Shown: positions 49,977 through 59,808, numbered from the stretch's first letter. The stretch is 64,000 bases of DNA from JANNNF01 sp040385825 (GCA_040385825.1 JAZKGQ010000006.1:496001-560000), one strand, 5' to 3'. Translations and numbers: made by a program. The notes: generated from the sequence alone by a model not told the origin.

Positions 49977-52091
49977 ATGATGCCCCTGCGACAATCCGTT
50001 CTAGCTTTTGTCCTGGGTTCCGCCGTGGCCTTGCCCGCCCAGGCGGAAATGTGGCCCACGCTGAACTTCAGCGGCGTGACCGGGGTGATCGACATGCCGT
50101 CGGGCGAACCGGCCCCAGATGGCACGCTGTCGCTGACCTCGGGCAGTTTTGGCCCGATCACCCACACCACCCTGTCATTCCAGCTTGCGCCGCGCCTGTC
50201 GGGCAGTTTCCGCTACAGTGCGGTGCGCGACTGGAACTATGACGGCTTGCAGCCGTTCGAGACGTATTATGACCGCAGCTTCGATCTGCGCTATCAGGTG
50301 CTGCGCGAAACCCGCTATCTGCCGTCGGTGACGGTCGGCTTGCAGGATTTCATCGGCACCGGCCTGTCCTCGGGTGAATATGTGGCGGCCACCAAAACCA
50401 TCGCGGGCAAGGTCAAGGTGACTGCCGGTCTGGGCTGGGGCCGGTTGGGCAGCTATGGCAGCATCGGCTCGCCGCTTGGCCAGCGCCCCGGCCTGACCAT
50501 CGGGGTTGGCGGCAAGGTCAACACTGGCCAATGGTTCAAAGGCCCCGCCGCCCCCTTTGCCGGGGTGGAATGGCAGGCCAATGACCGCTGGACTCTGAAG
50601 GCCGAATATTCATCGGATGCCTATGTCGAGGAATCGGGCACGCGCGGCACCTTTGACCGCAGCAGCCCGTTCAACTTTGGCGTGGAATATCAGCACAGCC
50701 AGACGCTGCGCTTTGGTCTGTATTCGATGTATGGCAGCGAGATCGGCGCGGCGGTGCACCTGACGCTGAACCCCAAGCGCCGCATTGCCGGCGAAGTGAC
50801 AGGCCCGGCCCCGGTGCAGGTGGCGCTGCGGTCGCCTGCGACGGCGGGTTGGTCGGATGCCTGGGTGTCGGATGACCGCATGGCGCGGGCCACGTCGAAG
50901 GCGTTGGCGACCCGGCTTGCCGTGGATGGCATGGGGGTCGAGGCGCTGTCGGTGACGCAAAGCCGCGCCCAGTTGCGCCTGCGCAACCCTGTGCTGGACA
51001 ACGGACCGCAGGCCATTGGCCGCGCCGCCCGTGCTATGAGCCATGTCTTGCCCGCCTCGGTCGAGGTGTTCGAGATCGTGCCCGTGGTCAACGGCATCGC
51101 GCTGTCAAAAGTCACCATCCGCCGGTCGGACCTTGAGGCGCTGGAACATGCGCCCAACAACGACAAACTGCTGCAAGACCGCATCACCGTGACCGAAGCC
51201 GGGCGTCTGCCCGCCGGCGCCTTGGGCGATGAGGGCCTTTATCCGCGCTTCACCTGGCGGCTGTCGCCCTATGCGCAGGTCAGCTATTTCGACCCGTCCA
51301 GACCGTTCCGGATTGACGTGGGCGCGCGTCTGTCGGCGCGCTATGAAATCACCCCCGGCCTGATCCTGTCGGGGTCGGTGATCAAGAAGGTGGCCGGCAA
51401 TCTGGGCGACGGCAACCGGCCGTCAAACTCGAAACTGCAACATGTGCGCAGCGATGCGGACCTTTATTTCAACGACGGCGATCCGGCGTTGGAACGGCTG
51501 ACGCTGGCCTGGTATGCCCGGCCCGGTGACGCGCTCTATTCGCGGGTGACCGTGGGGTATCTGGAACGGATGCATGCCGGGGTTTCCGCCGAAATGCTGT
51601 GGAAGCCGGTCGGCAGCAGGCTGGCTCTGGGGGTCGAGGCCAACTACACCAGACAACGCGACACCGATGGCGGGCTGGGGGTGGGCCAGTATGACTATGG
51701 CGTGGCCAGCGGGCTTGTCTCGGCCTATTACACCTTTGGCGACGGCTATATCGCGCAGGTGGATGTGGGCCGCTATCTGGCGGGCGATACGGGTGCCACG
51801 ATCGCGATGGACCGTGAATTTGCCAATGGCGTCAAGGTCGGGGCCTTTGCCAGCTTTACCAACGTCTCGGCGAAAACCTTTGGCGAAGGGTCATTCGACA
51901 AAGGCATCCGAGTGACGATTCCGCTGAACTGGCTGCTGGCAAAGCCAACCCGCCGGACCTTCGGCACCACCATTCGCCCGGTGCAGCGCGATGGCGGCGC
52001 AAGGCTGGATGTGCAGGGCAGGCTGTATGACACCGTGCGCGATTACCACAAGGGTCGCCTGGATGACCAATGGGGAAGGGTGTGGCGCTGA
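49977..52091 (+). CDS. YjbH-family exopolysaccharide-associated protein
   Basis: 704 residues with a signal peptide (ends ALPAQA, about residue 24). The long beta-rich rest with GEPAPDGTLSLTSGSFGPI and a C-terminal half that looks like an outer-membrane barrel match YjbH (GfcD), encoded in the yjbEFGH operon of E. coli and needed for an exopolysaccharide there. Possible promoter CTTGCG-N17-CATACT lies upstream. The stop overlaps the next gene (TGATG). An earlier Met at 49884 is not likely. Confidence 0.8.
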   Translation: MMPLRQSVLAFVLGSAVALPAQAEMWPTLNFSGVTGVIDMPSGEPAPDGTLSLTSGSFGPITHTTLSFQLAPRLSGSFRYSAVRDWNYDGLQPFETYYDRSFDLRYQVLRETRYLPSVTVGLQDFIGTGLSSGEYVAATKTIAGKVKVTAGLGWGRLGSYGSIGSPLGQRPGLTIGVGGKVNTGQWFKGPAAPFAGVEWQANDRWTLKAEYSSDAYVEESGTRGTFDRSSPFNFGVEYQHSQTLRFGLYSMYGSEIGAAVHLTLNPKRRIAGEVTGPAPVQVALRSPATAGWSDAWVSDDRMARATSKALATRLAVDGMGVEALSVTQSRAQLRLRNPVLDNGPQAIGRAARAMSHVLPASVEVFEIVPVVNGIALSKVTIRRSDLEALEHAPNNDKLLQDRITVTEAGRLPAGALGDEGLYPRFTWRLSPYAQVSYFDPSRPFRIDVGARLSARYEITPGLILSGSVIKKVAGNLGDGNRPSNSKLQHVRSDADLYFNDGDPALERLTLAWYARPGDALYSRVTVGYLERMHAGVSAEMLWKPVGSRLALGVEANYTRQRDTDGGLGVGQYDYGVASGLVSAYYTFGDGYIAQVDVGRYLAGDTGATIAMDREFANGVKVGAFASFTNVSAKTFGEGSFDKGIRVTIPLNWLLAKPTRRTFGTTIRPVQRDGGARLDVQGRLYDTVRDYHKGRLDDQWGRVWR

Positions 52092-52756
52092 TGACCCGTT
52101 CGACGAAATCCATGCTGGCCGCCCTGGCCCTGCTGCTGGCGGCCTGCGGCTCTGACCCGGCAGAGGCTCCGCTTCTGGGGGCACTGGCGGTCGTGGCCAA
52201 AACGGCGGTTGCGCCCAGGGCCACACCGGCCCCGGCGGCTGCGGCCAGTGTGACCCGCCAGCAGGTGACCGATGCCGCGGTGCCGTTGATCCGGGTCAGG
52301 ATCCCGTCGCGCAGCATCGAATCATTCATCACCCGGCGCGACAGCAATTCGGGCACCGAAACCTGGTTCACCAATGATGGCACCACCTTTACCCTGCGCA
52401 ACGGCGTGCTGATTTCCACCCGCGCCTTGCAGCCCGACCTGATGTCGGCGGCCACCCCGACGGTGGCGCAACTGTCGCGCGCGGGGGGCAGCCATCAGCG
52501 CGCCTATTTCATCCTAGGCGACAATGACGGCATGCAGCGCCTGAGTTTCGACTGCACCGTGGCATCGCAGGGCAGCGTGCGCTTGACGGTGATCGAGCGT
52601 GTCTATGCAACGACGCATATGCAGGAAACCTGCACCGGCGATGCCGGAAAAATAGTCAACGACTATTGGATCGAGCGGGGATCCACCATCCGCCAGTCGC
52701 GCCAGTGGACCAACCCGACCGTTGAGTATACAGAGATAGCCAAGCTGACAGACTGA
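52091..52756 (+). CDS. YjbF/GfcB-family lipoprotein
   Basis: 221 residues. Lipoprotein signal with Cys19 (LLLAACGS). The remainder (VRIPSRSIESFITRRDSNSG, GTTFTLRNGVLISTR) matches YjbF/GfcB, predicted periplasmic lipoproteins of the yjb and gfc operons. Start at the ATG overlapping the YjbH stop; another Met at 52070 is inside yjbH and would push the signal peptide seven residues inwards. Confidence 0.82.
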   Translation: MTRSTKSMLAALALLLAACGSDPAEAPLLGALAVVAKTAVAPRATPAPAAAASVTRQQVTDAAVPLIRVRIPSRSIESFITRRDSNSGTETWFTNDGTTFTLRNGVLISTRALQPDLMSAATPTVAQLSRAGGSHQRAYFILGDNDGMQRLSFDCTVASQGSVRLTVIERVYATTHMQETCTGDAGKIVNDYWIERGSTIRQSRQWTNPTVEYTEIAKLTD

Positions 52757-52900
52757 CCGACATGCGCCGCCGCAGGGCGACTGTGCTTTTTCGGTAAATT
52801 CTGCCAGTTTCAGAAAACGCATCGTTCAACTTGTGCTTTTCCCAAAGCGGCCAAGATGGTACACAGGGGTAAGGCGCATTCGCTGTCAGGAGAAAAGACC

Positions 52901-53125
52901 ATGAATAAATTTGCTCTCGCGTTGTCATTTGCTGTTCTCGCTTCGGCTGCGAATGCACAGTCTGTCGCTGGTGTCGGTGGTGTCAAAGCCGGCGGTGGCG
53001 GTATGGTTGTCGGGGGGACAGTGGTTTCCACCACGGCCATTGTCGGCGGCGCGCTTGCCTTGGGTGTGCTCGCGGCCATTTTGGCGGGCGATTCGACCGG
53101 TTCGTCGACCACCACCACCAACTGA
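52901..53125 (+). CDS. Small secreted Gly/Thr-rich protein, YjbE/GfcA-like
   Basis: 74 residues: signal peptide (cleaved after ANAQ, near 20), Gly-rich segment (GVGGVKAGGGGMVVGGT), a hydrophobic segment and a Thr-rich tail (GSSTTTTN). E. coli YjbE/GfcA has the same order: signal peptide, Gly/Thr-rich stretch, hydrophobic segment and Thr-rich end. Sequence identity is low, so this rests on architecture and on its position beside yjbH and yjbF. AGGAG precedes the ATG; its own upstream gap is 144 bp. Confidence 0.72.
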   Translation: MNKFALALSFAVLASAANAQSVAGVGGVKAGGGGMVVGGTVVSTTAIVGGALALGVLAAILAGDSTGSSTTTTN

Positions 53126-53165
53126 TCGCCCGGCGCCTTGGCGCCAAGGCAACAGACATGAAAAG

Positions 53166-53198
53166 CGCGGCCTGTCATGCAGGCCGCGTTTTGCTTTT
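53166..53198 (+). terminator. Rho-independent terminator
   Basis: CGCGGCCTG-TCATG-CAGGCCGCG, a perfect 9-bp stem, then TTTTGCTTTT. Ends the small protein gene; tamB converges from the other side. Confidence 0.9.
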
Positions 53199-53225
53199 GA
53201 TGGCAACGCCGCCCGATTTTGGCGG

Positions 53226-56200
53226 TCAGTAGTCTTTTTCCAGAAAGATCCCGATTCCGGTTGATCCGTCGGCAGACACCCGCCCCTTGACCGTCAGGCC
53301 GGGCTTGATGTCGAGGTTCAGGTTGATCTGGGTCTTGCCGTCCTGGCCCAGTTGAACCTCGCTGTACACGTTTTCGGACAGATACTTGCCCGCGCGCACT
53401 GCGGCATTGCCGTCCTCACCGGTCGACACATCCAGATCGTCCAGACCAAAGCCCTTGCGCAGTTTGCCGATCAGCCCCTCGCCCCCCCGCCCGGCCAGCG
53501 TGGCCACGGCATTGGCCAGTTGGGCGGCCTGCAACGCCGAGATCGTCTCCAGCCCGCGCCCGAACAGCAGCCGGGCCAGCACTTCCTCCTGCGGCAGTTC
53601 GGGGGATGAGGTGAAGGTCACCTCGGGGTCGCTGGCGGGGCCTTCGATGCGGACATAGCTGGTCACATCATCGCTGGTGCTGGCGGCGGCCACGGTGATG
53701 TAGGGCACGAAATCGCCCTGCAATTGCAGGCTTGCCTCGGTCAGGTCCAGCCGCTTGCCCAGAATGTCCAGCCGCCCCCGGATCAGATCGAACCCGCCCG
53801 ACGGCACGATCGCGGCGGTGGTTCCGGTCAGACGCACTTCGCCGCCCAGTTCGGCATCCAGCCCCCGGCCCCGGATGAACACCCGCTGCGGCGCGGAAAT
53901 CGTCAGGTCCAGCGCCAGGGGGCGGTTGCCCCCCGCAGACCCGCCCGGCGCGCCATCGCCCAGCAACCCGGCCCGCGCGCGGGTGGCGCGCACGGCGGCG
54001 GGTTCGTTCACATGCTGCAACCCCGGCAAACCACCCAGCCCGCCAAACCCGGTGGACGGAATGCGCAATTCCGTTGCGTCCAGCGCCACCCGCCCCGCAA
54101 TCAGCGCCCCCCCGGTCAGCGGTCCGCGCAGCGTGACAGACCCGGTGGCGGTGGTTTCATACAATTCGGGGTCGCGCAGGGTCAGGTTTTCCAGTTGCAC
54201 CGCCAGATCGGCGCCGTAAGGCGCCGTCAGACCCACGCTGCCATCCACCCGGATGCGCCCGCCCGTCGACAGCGCCGTCGTGCCAGACAGCCGCGCCGAC
54301 CCCCCCGCCAGATCGGCCACCACCTCGGTACGTTCAAAGGCCAGCGCCAGATCGGGGTCGGTGATCCGCCCGCCCGACAGGCTGACCCGCCCCGACAGCG
54401 ACGACAGCGCCACCCGCCCGTTCAGCGCCAGATCAAACCGCAGCGGCCCCGAAATGGCGCGAGGCCCGATGAAGGCGTTGGCCAGCCCCGCCTGCGCGGT
54501 GCCCGCCAGCGTCAGGTTCGCGGACCCCATGTTGGTGGCCAGCGTGCCCGCCACACGCGCATCGATCTGCCCCGGCCCGGTGCCGCGCAGGTCAAGCCGA
54601 TAGCCTGCGGCATCCTGCACCGCCGTACCGCGCACTGTCACCGGGCCGGGAAATTCGGGGATCAGCAGGCCCAGATTTGCCAGCCGCCCTGTAAGTTCGA
54701 TCTCGCGCAGCGCGCCCGCCACGCGGCCGGTGGCATCGGCGGTCAGTTGCGGGTTGGCCAGACGCGCGCTTTCGATCTGGACCTGGCCGTCGCGCACCGC
54801 CAGCCGCGCCGACACGACCGAAGACCCCGCCAGCAGACGGTCGGTGTCGGCCTGCCCGGTTGCCAGCCCGCGCGCGGTGCCGTCCAGCGTGATGACGCCA
54901 TCGGTCGGCGTGCCGGTGAACGCGCCCTTGGCCGACAGTGCCCCGCGGATGCCGCCGCCAATCACCGACAGGTCGGCAAACTCCAGTTCGGCGGTCAGGG
55001 CGCTGCCTGAGGTGGCCAGCGTGCCCTGCGCGGTGGCGGTCAGGCTTTGCGCCTGTATCCGGGCGTCGCGCAGGGTGGTGCCGGTTTCATCGCGCCGGGC
55101 CGAGGCTTGCAGCCGCGCCGTGCCGCGCAAAACGGCGTCGACCTGTGGCTGGCCGATGCGCAGATCCTGCCCCTGCGCCGTTCCCGTCACGTCGAAATCC
55201 CCGGCGAGCGGACTGCCGGTGCCTTCCAGAATGACCGTTCCCGCCCCGCCGATCGGCTGGCCCGCAAGACCCGCAAAGCGCGACAGATCGGTTGCATTGG
55301 CCTGCATGCGGCCCGTCATGCGCAAGGCGGCCTCCAGCCCTTCCACCCGCACGCGGCCATCCAGATCATAGCCGTCGCCGTCGATGGTCAGCCGGGGAAT
55401 GGACAGCGCGCCCTGACCCTCTTGCCAGTAGAGCGTGGCGGCCCCGCGCAGATTGCCGCCCAGAGCCTGCGCCAGTGCCACGTCGGTCGGCAGCAATCCG
55501 TCAGCCTGAAAGGTCAGGGTGGCCCCCACCACATCGCCGGTCGCCGCCCTGCTGATCCGCCCCGATCCATCCAGCCCGAAACGATCTGCCCGCAGATCGG
55601 CGCGGTCCAGCCCGGTCAGCAGGGCGCTGCCGGTCCAGCCTTCACCCTGCGTCGCATCATAGGCCAGCGTGATTTCCGCCCCCGCCACACGGGTTTCCGG
55701 CCCGGTCAGCGGCAGCAACACCGGGCTGCCATCGGGCAGACCCAGGGTCGCGTTCAGCGCAAAGGATTCTGGCAGACCATCCGATGCCAGCGCCAGCGAC
55801 CCGTTCAAAGCCAGGGCGCGGGTGGTCAGCGCCACCTGATCCAGCACCATACGGCCCGTACCGCTGCGCGCGCCTTTGGTGACAATCGCAATGTCAGAGC
55901 CGAAAAATTCGGCATATCGCGGCAAGAACAGCGGGGCCAGATCGCCGCGCAGATCGGCGCTGAACGCGGTGCCGCCATCGGGTTGGGCGGTCAGTTGCAC
56001 CTTGCCCGCCAGCCGGTCGACAGCATCGGTCGCCAGCCGCACATCGGCGGCAAAATCACCGACCGGACCCGCCCCCTGTATCGACAGCGCGGCGGCAGGC
56101 GTGCCCGGCAGGTCCAGCAGGGTGGCCGCAATGCCGCCTTCGGCCTCGGTCGCGGTCAGGTCCAGAACCAGTTGCTGGCTGGCGTTGGAATAGCTGGCCT

Positions 56201-56777
56201 CAAGGTTGATGGTGCCGTCCGGCCCGTCATCGGTGCGGTCCAGAACCAGCGCCCCGCGCCCTTCGCCACCGGCCAAGGTCAGCGATGCCTCCAGCCGCCC
56301 CTCGATCGGCGCCCCCAGAACCGGCGCGCCCAAAGTGATCTTTTCCGCAATGACAGAGCCGATATTGACCGACACCGGCAGGTCCGGCAGGCTGAATCCC
56401 CCGGCCTCGGGCGCAGGCAGGGCTTCGTCATCGGCGACCGGCATCCGGTCGATGATGATTTCCTGCGCGCTCAGTTCGTCAACCTCGATGCGCCCGCCCA
56501 GCAGGGCGGCGCGGCTCCAGTCCAGGGTCACGCCTTTCAGCGTCAGCCAGACGCCATCGGCATCGGCGATGGTCAGTTGTTCGACATTGGCCCGCGACGA
56601 CAGCGCCCCGGTAAATCCCGTGACCACAACCTGCCGCCCGGCGTCTGACAGATTGTCCTCCAGAAATGCCGTCAGATAGCTGCGGTCATCCTGCTGTGCG
56701 GCTGCGGGGACGGCCAGCACCAGCGCCAGCGCCGCCGATTGCCACAGCAGCCCCCTGGGTGTCGCCTGTGGTGCCAT
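53226..56777 (-). CDS. tamB: Translocation and assembly module inner-membrane component TamB
   Basis: 1,183 residues. Signal anchor at the N-terminus (LALVLAVPAAAQQ), then a very long repetitive beta-helical region with many LxGxxxLxxG-like repeats, and a C-terminal DUF490 domain (about 870-1183) ending GSTGIGIFLEKDY, typical of TamB. TamB links the inner membrane to TamA for outer-membrane protein insertion and is also implicated in phospholipid transfer. ATG overlaps the tamA stop by one base. Confidence 0.93.
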   Translation of the reverse strand: MAPQATPRGLLWQSAALALVLAVPAAAQQDDRSYLTAFLEDNLSDAGRQVVVTGFTGALSSRANVEQLTIADADGVWLTLKGVTLDWSRAALLGGRIEVDELSAQEIIIDRMPVADDEALPAPEAGGFSLPDLPVSVNIGSVIAEKITLGAPVLGAPIEGRLEASLTLAGGEGRGALVLDRTDDGPDGTINLEASYSNASQQLVLDLTATEAEGGIAATLLDLPGTPAAALSIQGAGPVGDFAADVRLATDAVDRLAGKVQLTAQPDGGTAFSADLRGDLAPLFLPRYAEFFGSDIAIVTKGARSGTGRMVLDQVALTTRALALNGSLALASDGLPESFALNATLGLPDGSPVLLPLTGPETRVAGAEITLAYDATQGEGWTGSALLTGLDRADLRADRFGLDGSGRISRAATGDVVGATLTFQADGLLPTDVALAQALGGNLRGAATLYWQEGQGALSIPRLTIDGDGYDLDGRVRVEGLEAALRMTGRMQANATDLSRFAGLAGQPIGGAGTVILEGTGSPLAGDFDVTGTAQGQDLRIGQPQVDAVLRGTARLQASARRDETGTTLRDARIQAQSLTATAQGTLATSGSALTAELEFADLSVIGGGIRGALSAKGAFTGTPTDGVITLDGTARGLATGQADTDRLLAGSSVVSARLAVRDGQVQIESARLANPQLTADATGRVAGALREIELTGRLANLGLLIPEFPGPVTVRGTAVQDAAGYRLDLRGTGPGQIDARVAGTLATNMGSANLTLAGTAQAGLANAFIGPRAISGPLRFDLALNGRVALSSLSGRVSLSGGRITDPDLALAFERTEVVADLAGGSARLSGTTALSTGGRIRVDGSVGLTAPYGADLAVQLENLTLRDPELYETTATGSVTLRGPLTGGALIAGRVALDATELRIPSTGFGGLGGLPGLQHVNEPAAVRATRARAGLLGDGAPGGSAGGNRPLALDLTISAPQRVFIRGRGLDAELGGEVRLTGTTAAIVPSGGFDLIRGRLDILGKRLDLTEASLQLQGDFVPYITVAAASTSDDVTSYVRIEGPASDPEVTFTSSPELPQEEVLARLLFGRGLETISALQAAQLANAVATLAGRGGEGLIGKLRKGFGLDDLDVSTGEDGNAAVRAGKYLSENVYSEVQLGQDGKTQINLNLDIKPGLTVKGRVSADGSTGIGIFLEKDY

Positions 56778-58615
56778 CAGAATGCCTGCCCCAACCCGAT
56801 GTAGATTTGCACCCCGTCGCCCGTCGTGCCCTGTACCGGGGCCGCGATGTCCAGCCGGATCGGCCCCAGCCCGGTGTCATAGCGCAGCCCGAACCCGGCG
56901 CCTGCGTGCCAGTTGGCGCTGTCGCCGGTAAAGCCGTCAACCCCGATGCTGCCCGCATCGAAAAACCCGACGACCCCGATCTTTTCGCTGACCCGCACCC
57001 TTGCCTCGACCGAGGCCCCAAGCTGATACAGCCCGCCAATCTGGAACTGCGGCCCAAAGCCCCGCGCAACGCTGACGCCAAGCGATTTGTAGGGCTGCCC
57101 CCGCACCGTGCCGCCGCCGCCCGAAAAGAACAGATCGTCGCGCGGTGTTTCCAGCAAGGACGTGCCAAAGATCGCGCCGCCCTGCACCCGCCCCGCCAGA
57201 ACCACGCGGGCATCGGCCCCGAAGCCCCGGTAAGCCCGCGCGTCAAAGGTGGTGCGCAGCCCCGACCCGGTGGTGCCAAAGCCAAGAAAAGGCTTCACCT
57301 CGGCATCCAGATAAAAGCCCTTGGTGGCATTGGTCGTGCTGTCGCGCCTGTCCCATGTCACGCCAATCGGCAGCGACAGGTTGCGCGTGTTGAACGCCCC
57401 GCCCGGATCGCGGCCTTCGGCATAGGTATAGCCAAGTCCCGCCCGCAGCGTCAGCGTTTCGTTGACATACTGGGTAAAGCCCAGACCGATTTCGCCGATG
57501 TTGGCGAAGTAGTCGATTTCATCTTCGTGCGAGATCTTGAACCGGAAGGTCGCCGTCGTGTCGGGTGTCAGGGTGGCGGGGCGGTCGATGGTCACGCCAA
57601 GCGCATAGTCGACGCCGCTGACATTGGTGCCGATGTTGCTGACGCTGGCATCAACCTTCAACCTTTCGCCGCCGCCCAGCAGGTTGCGGTGCAGCCAGTA
57701 CCCCGACAGCGACACCCCGTCGCTGCTGGCAACCTCGGCGCCCAGGCTGTAGCGGCGGGTTTTGGCCTCGACCACGGTCAGGTCAATGCCCAGCAGGTCG
57801 GGCGGGGTTATGCCCTCTGCCTCGGTCAGCGCGACGGATGCGAAAATCCCGGTGCGGCGCAGACGGTTGGCCGCGCGTTGCAGTTCCAGCGGGCTGTAAA
57901 CCTCGCCCTCTTTCAGACCGGCAATCTTGCGGACGCGGTTTTCCCGCATCCGTTCATGGCCGCTGATGGTCAGCCGCCCGAACCGCAACCTGGGGCCGGG
58001 GGTCAGCCCGATGTCGGCGGACAGCGTGGCGCGGGCATGGTCGGCGGCGATGTCCTCACGACTGACTGCGGCCTTGGCATGACCCAAATCGCGCCAGCCG
58101 TCGATGCCTGCGGTCACAGCCTCGGCGACCACGCCGCTTTGGGCGGGTTTGCCAAGGGCAAAGCCGGCGGGCAGGTCGGTATCGGGGGCCAGGGGGGCGA
58201 CACGCGCCTGCGCGAAGGCAAAGACCGGGCCGGGGTCCACCAGCACCTCGATCACGCTGATCGCCGATGGCGCATCAAGCGGCGCAATCCCCGCCGCTTC
58301 GCGCCCGTCGATCAGAATGCGGATCACGCCGGAATAATGCCCCCGCGCATACAAGGCCGCCAGAATGCGCCCATAATCGGCGCGGGCCGCGGCAAACAGA
58401 TCCTGCGGATCGCGCACACCATCGGCCTGCTGGCTGATCAGCAGCGACGATGCGCGCAGGGCCTTGCTCAGATCCTTGTCCGCCCCGGTCACCTTGAAAT
58501 CGAACGCATCCAGCGCCATCGCCTGTGGCCCGGCCAGTATCGCCATCACCCCGAGGGCCGCAATCCAACCCCGTCCTGATCTGCGCCGAGAAACTGTCAC
58601 ACCGGCCTCATTCAT
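56777..58615 (-). CDS. tamA: Outer-membrane assembly factor TamA (Omp85 family)
   Basis: 612 residues. Signal peptide (ending PQAMA, near residue 34), POTRA domains (about 35-250), and a C-terminal Omp85 barrel that ends with the usual aromatic residue (LGQAF), with GGGGTVRGQPY as the conserved barrel loop. Partners TamB, encoded directly downstream. I start at ATG 58615; another Met further upstream gives an odd N-terminus. No good ribosome site is seen, so the start is uncertain. Confidence 0.9.
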   Translation of the reverse strand: MNEAGVTVSRRRSGRGWIAALGVMAILAGPQAMALDAFDFKVTGADKDLSKALRASSLLISQQADGVRDPQDLFAAARADYGRILAALYARGHYSGVIRILIDGREAAGIAPLDAPSAISVIEVLVDPGPVFAFAQARVAPLAPDTDLPAGFALGKPAQSGVVAEAVTAGIDGWRDLGHAKAAVSREDIAADHARATLSADIGLTPGPRLRFGRLTISGHERMRENRVRKIAGLKEGEVYSPLELQRAANRLRRTGIFASVALTEAEGITPPDLLGIDLTVVEAKTRRYSLGAEVASSDGVSLSGYWLHRNLLGGGERLKVDASVSNIGTNVSGVDYALGVTIDRPATLTPDTTATFRFKISHEDEIDYFANIGEIGLGFTQYVNETLTLRAGLGYTYAEGRDPGGAFNTRNLSLPIGVTWDRRDSTTNATKGFYLDAEVKPFLGFGTTGSGLRTTFDARAYRGFGADARVVLAGRVQGGAIFGTSLLETPRDDLFFSGGGGTVRGQPYKSLGVSVARGFGPQFQIGGLYQLGASVEARVRVSEKIGVVGFFDAGSIGVDGFTGDSANWHAGAGFGLRYDTGLGPIRLDIAAPVQGTTGDGVQIYIGLGQAF

Positions 58616-58806
58616 ACCATGGCTAGCAGTATCGCAGCTTGCCGCCCCAAGGGCAATGAAAGCGGCGCCTGCGCCGGCAGAATTCGCGGCAATGGGCGGG
58701 ACTGTGCCGGCGATACTAAGGTCCAATTCCCGCCCCCATCTCGACATTCTAGTCTATAACGTGCGAGATCCCGTTTCGGATCCGTGAAACGCGAAGGAGG
58801 ACAACG

Positions 58807-58908
58807 ATGGCTTGGTCAAAACCGGTGGTGACGCAAATCGCTTGCGGCATGGAGATCAACATGTACGGCCCGTCGGAAGACGACCGTCGCGACGACGATC
58901 TGGTCTGA
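58807..58908 (+). CDS. pqqA: Pyrroloquinoline quinone precursor peptide PqqA
   Basis: 33-residue peptide whose Glu16 and Tyr20 in EINMY are the residues joined and oxidised to make PQQ. GGAGG lies 6 nt before the ATG. First gene of a pqqABCDE operon; divergent from tamA over 191 bp. The gene is too short for routine gene finding. Confidence 0.96.
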   Translation: MAWSKPVVTQIACGMEINMYGPSEDDRRDDDLV

Positions 58909-58920
58909 TCACCCGCAAGG

Positions 58921-59808
58921 ATGATTGCCAGAACACTAGGTGCCGGCGCGGGCGGCGGGTTGCCGCAGTGGAACTGCGGATGCGCGTTGTGTCGCGCCGC
59001 GCGCTCGGGGACCATCGCGCCGATGACCCAATCCTCGCTTGCCGTGTCGGTGGATGGTCTGGCCTGGGCCTTGCTGAATGCCTCGCCTGATTTGCGCGCG
59101 CAAATGGCGGCAACGCCTGCGCTGCATCCGCAGGGTTTGCGCGGCAGTCCGGTGCAGGCGGTGATCCTGACCAATGCCGATGTCGACCATGTGGCGGGCC
59201 TGTTGTCGCTGCGGGAAAAGACGGCCTTCCGGCTGTACGCCACGGCGGGCACTCTGGCCGTGCTCGCGGCTAACCCGGTGTTCCGGGTTCTGGACCCCGC
59301 GCTGGTCACGCAACATGCGATTCTGCTGGACCAGCCTTTTCACCCGCTGCCGGGGTTGGAAGTCACCGCCTATGCCGTGCCGGGCAAGATCGCCCTCTAT
59401 CTGGAATCGGGCACGCCCGACACCAAGGCCATGGGCGACCAGACCATCGGCCTGCGGCTGCAATCGGATCGGGGCATCCTGCACTACTTGCCGGGTTGCG
59501 CCGATCTGCCCGACTGGCTGTGTTCAAGCCTGGCAGAGGCCGATGTGCTGATGTTCGACGGCACGGTCTGGGCCGATGATGACATGCAGCGTACCGGCAC
59601 CGGGGCCAAGACCGGCGCGCGGATGGGGCATCTGGCGATGTCGGGGGCCGGGGGCAGTCTGGCGCGGCTGGCCGGGTTGAAGGCCCGCCGCATCTATACC
59701 CACATCAACAACACCAACCCCGCCCTGATGCCAGACAGTGCCGAACATGGCGCAATCCGGGCTGCCGGATGGGAAATGGCCTTTGACGGAATGGAGGTGG
59801 CGCTGTGA
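58921..59808 (+). CDS. pqqB: PQQ biosynthesis protein PqqB
   Basis: 295-residue metallo-beta-lactamase-fold protein. The zinc cysteines are in WNCGCALC (Cys19, Cys21, Cys24), and NADVDHVAGLLSL replaces the usual HxHxDH, as in all PqqB. It hydroxylates the Glu-Tyr intermediate. Begins 12 bp after pqqA; its stop overlaps pqqC (GTGA-type overlap). Confidence 0.95.
   Translation: MIARTLGAGAGGGLPQWNCGCALCRAARSGTIAPMTQSSLAVSVDGLAWALLNASPDLRAQMAATPALHPQGLRGSPVQAVILTNADVDHVAGLLSLREKTAFRLYATAGTLAVLAANPVFRVLDPALVTQHAILLDQPFHPLPGLEVTAYAVPGKIALYLESGTPDTKAMGDQTIGLRLQSDRGILHYLPGCADLPDWLCSSLAEADVLMFDGTVWADDDMQRTGTGAKTGARMGHLAMSGAGGSLARLAGLKARRIYTHINNTNPALMPDSAEHGAIRAAGWEMAFDGMEVAL

Noticed and set aside
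53724..58579. Three plus-strand open frames of 428, 533 and 637 codons opposite tamB and tamA
   Set aside because: Arg/Gln/Pro-rich translations; tamB and tamA are strongly supported on the other strand.
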